In this document: piece after piece, positions 24,870-36,592 of the stretch | How positions within the stretch are numbered: position 1 is the stretch's first letter | How the letters are laid out: the number at the start of each line of letters is the position of its first letter | Origin: Variovorax sp. OV329 | Lineage (GTDB): Bacteria > Pseudomonadota > Gammaproteobacteria > Burkholderiales > Burkholderiaceae_C | Direction of reading: 5' to 3' | NCBI RefSeq assembly: GCF_900114785.1 | Contig: NZ_FOUG01000001.1 | Span: forward strand, 496,001 to 560,000 | Length of the DNA stretch: 64,000 bases | The notes under the pieces: generated by a model | Told to the model about the DNA's origin: nothing | The model's database searches: none | The model's input: the letters and a program-made list of their open reading frames with translations, nothing else | Translations under genes and position numbers: made by a program

Positions 24870-27449
24870 TCAGCCGCCCTTGAAGGTGTAGCGCAAGCCC
24901 ACCCACGCGGTGCGCGGGGCGCCGGGCGTGTACAGCGTGGCCTGCGGCACCGGGTAGTCGCCGTTGGCATTGGCCGGCAGCGGCCGCGCGACATAGCTGC
25001 CATTGGGGGTGAAGCCATTGGCCCCCAGTTGGCCGGCGGTGGCGTAGTGCCGGTCGAACAGGTTGGTGACCTGCAGGAAGACCTTCCACCCCGGCTGCGG
25101 CTTGTAGTCCACGCCCAGGTTGAACACCGCGTAGCCGCCGGTGCGGCCCGAGCCCGTGTAGTAGAGGCCGTCCGGCGCCTGCTGGCCGTTCTCGTTGCCG
25201 CGCACGGCGGTTCCGCTGGCAGCGGTCATGTCCAGCCCGACGCGCCAGGACGTGGTGGGCTCCCAATCCACGTACACCTTGAGCAGCTGCCGGGGCAGCA
25301 GCGGAATGCGGTCGCCCGGCTGGATCTGGATGCTGCCCTCGGTGCCCGGAAAGCCGTCGGCCGCCGAGCTGTTGCTGCTGTTGCCGGTGCCGCCCACGGT
25401 CTCGGCACTGCGGTAGGTCGCGTCGAGGAAGCTCAGGTTGCCGCCCACCGTCCACGCCGCCGCGGGCTTCACATGCAGGCCCATCTCGACGCCCTGGCGC
25501 CGCGTCTTGCCGAAGTTCTTGAAGTAGCCGAAGCCGCTGGAGTCGTCGGCCACGAAGAGAAGGTCGTCCTTGTTGTCGGAGCGGAACACGCCGAAGTTCC
25601 AGACCACCTGCTTGGCCACCGTGCCGCGCAGCCCGGCCTCGAAGGTGGTGGTGACCACCTGCTTGAGCGGCGGGTCGCCCGCGAAGGCATTGGGCAGCTT
25701 GCAGGGGCTGGCCGGGTCGGCACAGCCCAGCTCGATGGCGGTGGGCGCGCGGCTGCCCTGGTTGGCGCCGGCGTAGACAGTGAGCGAATCGCTGGGCGCC
25801 CAGGTCAGGCCGACGGCAGGGTTGAAGCGGCTGAAGGTGTAGTCGCCATCCAGCGAGCCGGGGCCGCCGCCGGGCGTGAGGCCATCGGTGTTGCGCACCG
25901 AGGTGCGGTTGTAGCGCCCGGCCAGCGTGAGGTGCGTGTTGGCGCCCAGCGCCATGGTGTCGGCCAGGTAGAAGCTGCCGGTGTGCGAACGGCTCGACAG
26001 GTCCACGCGCGCATCGAAGGCGTCTTCCGATTCCTGGCTGCCGTCGGCGAAGGCACCGGGGCCGGCCACCGAGGCGATGCTGCGGTCGGGGTTGATGTAG
26101 CCGAACTGCGAGCTCTGGTTGAAGCTCACCCGGCTGGCGTCCCAGGCTGCGCCGGCCACCAGCTTGTGGGTGATGCTGCCGGTGGCGGCATCCAGCGAGA
26201 ACTGGCCGGCCAGGCCGTAGTTCTTCTGCCGCGTCTCGGTCTGGTTGATGAGGCCGTTGCACTTCTCGTTGGGCTCGTCGTTGAGCAGGATGTTGGCGAT
26301 GCAGCGCCATTTCGGGAAAGGCGTGTTGGCCGCGTTCTCGCCGCTGGTCGGGAAGCCGCTGTAGCCGGCCTGCGCCAGCGCGGCGCGTTCGGCGGCGTTG
26401 GGCTGGTAGACGGCCTGGTCCAGCGACTCGTCGTTCAGGTCGCCGTTGTAGGTGCTGGTCCTGATGTCGCGGTAGTAGGCGTTGCCCGAGAAGCTGAGCC
26501 TGTCGTTGAGCGCCTGGGTGGTGGCGAGGTTGAGGAACAGGGACTTGTTCTTCGTCTCGTCGGGAATGGTTCGCACGCTGCCCCAGTCGCGCTGCAATGC
26601 GCCGGCTTCCTGCGCGCCGTTGCCGGTCAGGTCGTTGTCCGCCAGCGCCAGGGTCAGCGAGACATCGCCGTTCTTGGTGGTACGGCCCACCTTGGCGAAG
26701 AGCTGGCGCAGGTCGGAGGGCGAGGACGGGCGCCAGCCGTCCTCGTGGTAGGCATTGGCGCTCAGGTACCAGTGCATGCCGTTGGTGGGGTCGTGGCCGC
26801 CGGTCTCGAACTGGGCGCCCACGCGGCCGTACTGGCCCGCCAGCACTTCCACCATCGTGCCCCGGTTGCTGATGCCGTCCTTGGTGTGGATCGACAGCGC
26901 CCCGCCCAGCGTGTTCAGCCCGAACAGGGGGTTGCTGCCCGGCACCAGCGTGATCGAGGAGATGGCGTTGCGCGGGAACAGGTCCCAGCTGACCACGTCG
27001 CCGAAGGGCTGGTTCAGCCGCACGCCGTCGAGGAACACCGAGAGGCCCTGCGGCGTGCCCAAGAGCGGCGAGGCGGTGAAGCCGCGGTAGTTCACGTCGG
27101 GCTGGAAGGGGTTGCCCTGCGTCTCGGTGACCGTCACGCTGCCCAGGGCGCGGGACATGAAGTTGGTGATGTCGGGCGCATGCATGCGCTCCATGTCGGC
27201 GGCGGTGCCCGTCTGCACGTTGCCCGGGATCTGGTCGAGCGGCAGGTCCAGGCCGGGCAGCGGCGCCGCCTCGATGACCTCGATGGTGGGGAGTTCGCCG
27301 GCGTTGGCGGGCGGGCCGGCCGGCGCCTGTGCCCGCGCCGCCAGGGCGTGGCACAACAGCAGGGTGGCGGTGGCGACCTGCGCCAGTCGCGGCATGACGG
27401 CTGGCCGGATGCCCCGGATTGCATGAATGGACTGTTTGAAGCGCGGCAC
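24870..27449 (-). CDS. TonB-dependent outer-membrane receptor
   Basis: An 859-residue receptor: a signal peptide (ATATLLLCHALAARA, cleaved near residue 41), a TonB box-like LPTIEVIEA, a plug domain (NFMSRALGSVTVTETQGNPF, QGLSVFLDGVRLNQPFGDVV, NPLFGLNTLGGALSIHTKDG) and a 22-strand barrel ending in the terminal aromatic motif VGLRYTFKGG. The barrel carries cysteine pairs (KWRCIANILLNDEPNEKC, GCADPASPC). TonB receptors next to xoxF loci are known to import lanthanide-metallophore complexes in methylotrophs, and that is a plausible but unproved role here. It is the first gene of a minus-strand run with the peptidase and the propeller-like protein. Confidence 0.9.
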   Translation of the reverse strand: MPRFKQSIHAIRGIRPAVMPRLAQVATATLLLCHALAARAQAPAGPPANAGELPTIEVIEAAPLPGLDLPLDQIPGNVQTGTAADMERMHAPDITNFMSRALGSVTVTETQGNPFQPDVNYRGFTASPLLGTPQGLSVFLDGVRLNQPFGDVVSWDLFPRNAISSITLVPGSNPLFGLNTLGGALSIHTKDGISNRGTMVEVLAGQYGRVGAQFETGGHDPTNGMHWYLSANAYHEDGWRPSSPSDLRQLFAKVGRTTKNGDVSLTLALADNDLTGNGAQEAGALQRDWGSVRTIPDETKNKSLFLNLATTQALNDRLSFSGNAYYRDIRTSTYNGDLNDESLDQAVYQPNAAERAALAQAGYSGFPTSGENAANTPFPKWRCIANILLNDEPNEKCNGLINQTETRQKNYGLAGQFSLDAATGSITHKLVAGAAWDASRVSFNQSSQFGYINPDRSIASVAGPGAFADGSQESEDAFDARVDLSSRSHTGSFYLADTMALGANTHLTLAGRYNRTSVRNTDGLTPGGGPGSLDGDYTFSRFNPAVGLTWAPSDSLTVYAGANQGSRAPTAIELGCADPASPCKLPNAFAGDPPLKQVVTTTFEAGLRGTVAKQVVWNFGVFRSDNKDDLLFVADDSSGFGYFKNFGKTRRQGVEMGLHVKPAAAWTVGGNLSFLDATYRSAETVGGTGNSSNSSAADGFPGTEGSIQIQPGDRIPLLPRQLLKVYVDWEPTTSWRVGLDMTAASGTAVRGNENGQQAPDGLYYTGSGRTGGYAVFNLGVDYKPQPGWKVFLQVTNLFDRHYATAGQLGANGFTPNGSYVARPLPANANGDYPVPQATLYTPGAPRTAWVGLRYTFKGG

Positions 27450-27763
27450 GGCATTCCCCTGGTTGTCGTGGAAGCACGCGCGACTGGCGGCCTCGGCGCA
27501 AGTTACACGCGCGGTGCTGTGGTCGAACAGGGAAAACTTCCCGGCGTCGCCACCTGAGCGAGCGTGCGTGCGCCACGACCGCGGTCAACACACCGCCGAA
27601 GTCCGCGCGCAGCTCACTGTCATGTCCTTGTGACACTTGCCGCCGCCACGATGCGCGTGCCAGGCGGGCGCGCACTTTGCGGCTATCCCGTTTGATGGAT
27701 GTTCAACGCCTGCCTGCGGAGGATGATGCGTCCCGATCGTGATGACTCACTCCTGCCGTCGGA
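27450..27763. other. Divergent gap between TonB receptor and sigma-54 regulator
   Basis: These 314 bases have no supported gene. They contain a second, weaker sigma-54-like element on the plus strand at 27666-27681 (GGGCGCGCACTTTGCG): GG and GC are exactly 10 bases apart, with two mismatches in the -24 half and a TTGCG -12 half. If real it would give autoregulation of the regulator gene, but the match is weak. The gap must also contain the TonB receptor promoter on the minus strand, which I cannot place. Confidence 0.35.
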
Positions 27764-28828
<1,065 letters not shown>

Positions 28829-28866
28829 CGCGCCTCCTGCTTCCCGGGTCTCCTTCTCTTGAATCT

Positions 28867-28885
28867 GCCGCGCCACCGGCGCGGC
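28867..28885 (+). terminator. GC-rich hairpin after the regulator gene
   Basis: A perfect 8-base inverted repeat, GCCGCGCC and GGCGCGGC around ACC, 39 bases after the regulator stop. No T-tract follows (ACGATCAG), so it would be a Rho-assisted or weak terminator rather than a classical intrinsic one. It would separate the regulator transcript from the sigma-54-driven eCIS transcript. Confidence 0.45.
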
Positions 28886-29091
28886 ACGATCAGCGCGCTG
28901 CGGCGCCGTGTCACCGCATGCACACCCCGTGTCCGCGGCGACACACAGGCGCCGCAACCCCGTCCGCCTTCGCGATCCGCCCAGCGCAACCTGCTGACCG
29001 ATCGGCTCGACCGTGTTCCCGGCCACACGCCGCACTTTCGCGCGTCTTCATGAAACCCAATCGAATCAAGCACTTGCGCCCATGCAGGTCA

Positions 29092-29107
29092 TGGCACGCG
29101 AACTGCA
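29092..29107 (+). promoter_or_regulatory. Sigma-54 (-24/-12) promoter of the eCIS operon
   Basis: TGGCACGCGAACTGCA matches the sigma-54 consensus TGGCACG-N4-TTGCA with a perfect -24 half and one mismatch (C for the first T) in the -12 half. GG and GC are exactly ten bases apart. Transcription would start near 29118, just upstream of the first eCIS-linked gene at 29142. The adjacent gene for a sigma-54 activator makes this assignment strong. It also argues against starts at 29013, 29082 or 29091 for that gene, because they would lie inside or before the promoter. Confidence 0.75.
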
Positions 29108-29141
29108 AGACGTAACGCTCGTGACTTCGTGGGTGTCCGCA

Positions 29142-29426
29142 ATGCCCGGCACGTCTACAGATGCGGTGACAGAAGTGGCAGCCGCCTTGCGCCGCTACCT
29201 GCGCGCACATCCGCAGGCCTGCGACACCTCGGAAGGCATCGCCGCCTGGTGGCGGCCCTTGCCCCCGGTCGCGGGGAATGCGCCGGATGTGGTTGCCCAG
29301 GCGCTGGCTGCGCTGGTGGCCAGCGGCGAGATGGAGTGCGCCCTGGGCCCCGACGGCCAGGCGGTTTACCGCGCTGCGCGGCCCGCAGCGCGCAAGGGAA
29401 TGCAGGTGGAGCCGCCAGGTTCCTGA
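29142..29426 (+). CDS. First eCIS-operon gene, small hypothetical protein
   Basis: A 94-residue protein, MPGTSTDAVTEVAAALRRYL onward, with two helices and a compact C-terminal part (GIAAWWRPLPPVAGNAPDVV then AQALAALVASGEMECALG). The pattern helix - W-W - helix - short beta (GPDGQAVYRA) resembles a small winged-helix-like domain, but I do not recognise the family. The reading frame is open to 29013; I choose 29142 because the sigma-54 transcript would begin near 29118. It precedes the sheath gene by 25 bases and may be an eCIS regulator or accessory protein. Confidence 0.55.
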   Translation: MPGTSTDAVTEVAAALRRYLRAHPQACDTSEGIAAWWRPLPPVAGNAPDVVAQALAALVASGEMECALGPDGQAVYRAARPAARKGMQVEPPGS

Positions 29427-29451
29427 TCGTCAACCGAAAAGTGGGGGATGT

Positions 29452-31068
<1,617 letters not shown>

Positions 31069-31083
31069 TCGAGGAAGAACGAC

Positions 31084-31608
31084 ATGGCACAGTTCAGCGT
31101 CAACGCCACCCGGTTCGATCCGTACAAGAACTTCAAATTCCGCGTGAAGTGGGACGGCCGCTACGTGGCCGGCATCTCCAAGGTGGGCGCGCTCAAGCGC
31201 AGCACCGAGCCTGTGGAGCATCGCGAGGGTGGAGACCCCTCGTCCACCCGCAAGTCGCCGGGGCGCACCAAGTTCGAGGCCATCACGCTGGAGCGCGGCG
31301 TGACCCACGACGTGGAGTTCGAGCGCTGGGCCAACAAGGTGTGGAACTTCGGCTCGGGCCTGGGCGCCGAGGTGTCGCTGTCGAGCTTTCGCAAGGACCT
31401 GATCATCGAGGTCTACAACGAAGCCGGCCAGCTGGCCATCGCCTACAAGGTGTTTCGCTGCTGGGTGTCCGAATACCAGGCGCTGCCGGACCTGGACGCC
31501 AACGCCAACGCCGTTGCCATCCAGACCCTGAAGCTCGAGAACGAGGGCTGGGAGCGCGACTACGACGTGGTCGAACCCGCCGAGCCGACCTTCAACGAGC
31601 CGGCCTGA
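31084..31608 (+). CDS. Inner tube protein (T4 gp19-like)
   Basis: A 174-residue phage T4 gp19/eCIS tube family protein: DPYKNFKFRVKWDGRYVAGI, SKVGALKRSTEPVEHREGGD, TRKSPGRTKFEAITLERGVT, then SSFRKDLIIEVYNEAGQLAI and LENEGWERDYD. Hexamers of this protein stack into the inner tube that is pushed through the target envelope. It is the only tube-type gene besides the CIS-tube-domain protein at 39759. RBS-like GAGGAA lies before the start. Confidence 0.94.
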   Translation: MAQFSVNATRFDPYKNFKFRVKWDGRYVAGISKVGALKRSTEPVEHREGGDPSSTRKSPGRTKFEAITLERGVTHDVEFERWANKVWNFGSGLGAEVSLSSFRKDLIIEVYNEAGQLAIAYKVFRCWVSEYQALPDLDANANAVAIQTLKLENEGWERDYDVVEPAEPTFNEPA

Positions 31609-31640
31609 CGGGCGCTGCATAGCAAGAGGAGGGGAGAGCG

Positions 31641-32354
31641 ATGCGTGCGCTGGCCGGCTCCGAACTGCTGATGCTGTGGGAGCGTGGCGCCAGCCGCCAC
31701 GCGCTCGACCGCGGCGCGCTGCTGGCGGCGGCGGCCCGGCCCGACTGGCCGGTCGACGCCATCGCCGACCTGCCGCTCGGAGCGGTCAACAAGAGCCTTC
31801 TGGAATTGCGCGCGGCCTGCTTCGGCTCGCGAATCGACGGTCATGCAGACTGCCCGCGATGCGGCCAACGCCTGGCGTTTGCGGTGGATGCGCACGAGTT
31901 GCTCGCATCCGCGCCCGATGATGATTCCCCGACCAGGCGCGAGGCCGATGTCGCCGGCCTGCGCGTGCGCGCGCCCAGCCTGCGCGACCTCGCCGCAGTT
32001 TCGGCCGAAGCCGATGCGGAACACGCCGCACGCCAGTTGCTTGCGCGCTGCACACTCGCCGGCGATGCAGCCCGACTGGATGACGCTGCGCGCGTGGCCG
32101 TCGAGGAAAAGCTGGATGCGCTCGACCCGCACGCCGATCTGGCCCTGGCGCTGCAATGCGTGGCGTGCGGGCACGCCGACCTGGTGCAACTGGACGCGGG
32201 CCAACTGCTGTGGGACGAGATCGAGGCACGCGCGCAGGCGCTGCTGCACGAGGTGCATAGATTGGCCAGTGCCTACGGCTGGAACGAGTCGCACATCCTG
32301 GCGCTGACGCCGGCCCGGCGCGCCAGCTACCTGGCGATGCTGGGGGCCGCATGA
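31641..32354 (+). CDS. T4 gp26-type baseplate hub assembly chaperone
   Basis: A 237-residue protein with two zinc-ribbon-like pairs, DCPRCGQRLAF (about 70) and QCVACGHADLV (about 174), and a helical tail ending in TPARRASYLAML. The layout fits the T4-type baseplate hub assembly chaperone family found in eCIS clusters after the tube gene. It probably helps assemble the hub and may not be in the final particle. It ends in an ATGA overlap with the next gene. Function is inferred from the family and position; the family call is moderately sure. Confidence 0.7.
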   Translation: MRALAGSELLMLWERGASRHALDRGALLAAAARPDWPVDAIADLPLGAVNKSLLELRAACFGSRIDGHADCPRCGQRLAFAVDAHELLASAPDDDSPTRREADVAGLRVRAPSLRDLAAVSAEADAEHAARQLLARCTLAGDAARLDDAARVAVEEKLDALDPHADLALALQCVACGHADLVQLDAGQLLWDEIEARAQALLHEVHRLASAYGWNESHILALTPARRASYLAMLGAA

Positions 32355-33046
32355 CCGGGTTGCTGCACCGCCTGGCCGCGCGCGCCACCGGCACGGGCTG
32401 GACGGTGCGATCGGACTTGCGCCTGCCATGGGATGCGGCTGGCCTGGCGTCGACGCACGACGACGCGCCGCCGATCGAATCGGCTTTGCCCGGGGTGCGC
32501 GCGCCAGTGCGAGACCGGCAGGATTCGCCCGCTGCCCATTCGCACGAATCACCGCGCGCCGTCTCGCGACGCGCGCAGGAGCCAGTCGTTGCAGACGAGC
32601 CCGTGGCGCCGCTATCGACGCTCGAACAGTCCGCACCTGCCAAGGAATTGCCGAAGCCACGGATGCCAGCGGCGCGGCAGCCACCTGCGGCATCCCATGC
32701 ATCGGCGAAGGACGCAGGCGTACAGGCGAGGGCAACTGCGCAAACTTCCGAGCGGCCGCAGCCGTCGCCCAGGCAGCGCCAGGGCGAGCCGGCGCCGCTC
32801 TTGCCAGCCCGGCCAGCCACCGCAAGCCACGCAGCGCTGTCGCCCCGCGCGGGGCAGGGCCTTGCCGCCTTCCAGGTCGCGTCGCACACGCAGGCCGCCG
32901 CCGGCCAGGAGACCGAGGTCCACATCCACATCGGCCGGATCGACGTCACGGCCCTGCACGAATCGCCTCGCCCCAAGGCCCGGCCTCGTGAGCGCACGCA
33001 GGCAGTGTCGCTGGATGCGTACCTCGCCGCGAGGAGCAAGCAATGA
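32351..33046 (+). CDS. Disordered linker protein with a C-terminal conserved motif
   Basis: A 231-residue protein that is Pro/Ala/Arg/Ser-rich and almost certainly disordered from residue 30 to 185. The C-terminal 45 residues are different: TEVHIHIGRIDVTALH, an alternating beta-strand motif I associate with a small conserved eCIS protein, then a basic tail ending DAYLAARSKQ. It overlaps both neighbours by ATGA. It might be a scaffold or length-control factor, but that is speculation. Composition is Ala/Pro/Arg-skewed compared with its neighbours. Confidence 0.65.
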   Translation: MTGLLHRLAARATGTGWTVRSDLRLPWDAAGLASTHDDAPPIESALPGVRAPVRDRQDSPAAHSHESPRAVSRRAQEPVVADEPVAPLSTLEQSAPAKELPKPRMPAARQPPAASHASAKDAGVQARATAQTSERPQPSPRQRQGEPAPLLPARPATASHAALSPRAGQGLAAFQVASHTQAAAGQETEVHIHIGRIDVTALHESPRPKARPRERTQAVSLDAYLAARSKQ

Positions 33047-34376
33047 GCACCGCCCTCGCCATCGCGGGCGTCAGCGCCGTGCTGCGCGACCTGCTCAACG
33101 ACGGCCTGGTCAACCGCAACGTGAGTGGCGTGCTGGGTTCCAGCGTCACCGTCAGCCTGCTGGCGCCCGACCGCGTGGTGCCCACGGGCGGCACCGAGTC
33201 CTCGCAGCTCAACCTGTTCCTCTACGGCGTGACGCCCAACGCCGGCTGGCGCAACGAGGCCTTGCCTTCGCGCGACAACGCAGGCCGTGCTCGCCTGAGC
33301 AATCCGCCGCTGGCACTGGACCTGCACTACCTGCTCTCGGCCTACAGCGCCGGCGATCTGCATGCCGAGATCCTGCTGGGCTATGCCATGCAGCTGCTGC
33401 ACGAGATGCCGGTGCTCACGCGCGAGGCCATCCGCACAGCGCTCAACCCGTCGCCCGCCACCGGCGCCACCTTGCCGCCTGCCTTGCGTGCGCTGTCCGA
33501 CTCCGGGCTGGCCGAGCAGGTGGAACTGATCAAGATCACGCCGCAGCAACTCAACAGCGAGGAGATGTCCAAGCTGTGGACCGCCACGCAAAGCCACCTG
33601 CGCCCCAGCATGGCCTACAACGCCTCGGTGGTGCTGATCCAGGCGCTGCGCCCGGCCCGCACGCCTTTGCCGGTGCTCACGCGCGGCCGCATCGACGAAG
33701 ACACCGGCCGTGAGACCGGCATCGCGGTGCAGCCCGGCCTGCTGCCCGCCGTGCCGATGCTGGTGCGCGCCGTGCCACCCCTGCGCCAGCCGGTGGCGGC
33801 CATCGGCGACACCGTGGCCCTGGCGGGCAGCCTGCTCGACGGCACCGGCCGCGAGGCATGGCTGCGCAACGACCGCTTCGACATCACCCAGATGCTGCCG
33901 GTGCTGGCCCCAGCGGCCGACCGCCCCGCCGCCAGCGTGGCGGCCTTCTCCCTGGCCGGCCAGCAGGCCACGCTGCCGGCCGGCACCTACCGCGTCAGCG
34001 TGCGCCTGACGCGGCCCGACGCACAGGGCGAAGACCGCCTGCACGAGAGCAACGCGCTGCTGCTCACGCTGGCACCGCGCATCACCAACCTGCCGCAGAC
34101 CGTGGCGCGCGCGGGCAACGGCTCGGCCACGGTCACGCTCCAGTTCACGCCGGAGTTGCGCGAAGGCCAGCGTGCCGTGCTGGTGCTGGGCGCAGCGGAG
34201 GTGCTGCCGCAGACGGCCGGGGCCACGCCAGCATCGCTGGTCTTCGTGATTCCCGATGCACCCGTTGGCGTGCACCTGGCGCGCCTGCGCATCGACGACA
34301 TCGACAGTCCCATCATCGACATGGACTTCGAGGCGCCCGAGCTGCCGCGCTTCCTCGACCGCACGGTGGAGATCAC

Positions 34377-34380
<4 letters not shown>
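33043..34380 (+). CDS. DUF4255 protein, tube terminator/cap type
   Basis: A 445-residue protein. The N-terminal DUF4255 (Pvc16-like) domain covers about residues 5-190: ALAIAGVSAVLRDLLNDGLV, VSLLAPDRVVPTGGTESSQL, NLFLYGVTPNAGWRNEALPS and PPLALDLHYLLSAYSAGDLH are diagnostic. The C-terminal half has two Ig-like beta domains (PPLRQPVAAIGDTVALAGSL and ITNLPQTVARAGNGSATVTL). The family caps the end of the tube and sheath opposite the baseplate. ATGA overlaps link it to both neighbours. Confidence 0.9.
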
Positions 34381-36305
<1,925 letters not shown>

Positions 36306-36313
36306 GGTCCGCC

Positions 36314-36592
36314 ATGCCACGCCTCGTCCTGCACATCGACCGGCTCGTGCTGCATGGCGTGGAGCGCGCTGATGCGGCCGGCGTGGCCGACGCGCTGCAG
36401 GAGCAGCTGGGCGCGCTGCTCGCAGCCGGCGGCAGCCCGCTGGCCGCGCAGGGCAACACGCATGCCCTGCAGGCCGGACGGATCCGGCTTCCGCATGACG
36501 CAGGCGCCGCGGCCCTGGGCCACGCCGTGGCCACGCGCATCGCGGGCGATCCGGCTGCCGGTACCGGCACCACGAAAGGGGCGCCGCCATGA
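36314..36592 (+). CDS. Small eCIS accessory protein
   Basis: A 92-residue protein: MPRLVLHIDRLVLHGVERAD, then a helix (AAGVADALQEQLGALLAAGG) and a disordered Gly/Thr-rich end. The opening strand LVLHIDRLVLHG and following helix recur in small genes placed between the ATPase and the DUF4157 protein of eCIS loci. No function is known to me. It overlaps the DUF4157 gene by ATGA, which suggests that the two are made together, perhaps as chaperone and cargo. Confidence 0.7.
   Translation: MPRLVLHIDRLVLHGVERADAAGVADALQEQLGALLAAGGSPLAAQGNTHALQAGRIRLPHDAGAAALGHAVATRIAGDPAAGTGTTKGAPP

Larger units (their letters stand above)
28829..29141. other. Control region between the regulator and the eCIS genes
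   Basis: These 313 bases contain a GC hairpin just after the regulator stop (28867-28885) and the sigma-54 element at 29092-29107; no gene is supported between them. Reading frames cross the region, but their extension would overlap the promoter. The stretch 28890-29090 is where upstream activator sites for the enhancer-binding protein would be expected. I see no clear long palindrome there. Confidence 0.5.

Noticed and set aside
29013..29141. Longer start (29013, 29082 or 29091) for the first eCIS-linked gene
   Set aside because: These lie upstream of the start expected from the sigma-54 element; no ribosome site supports them.
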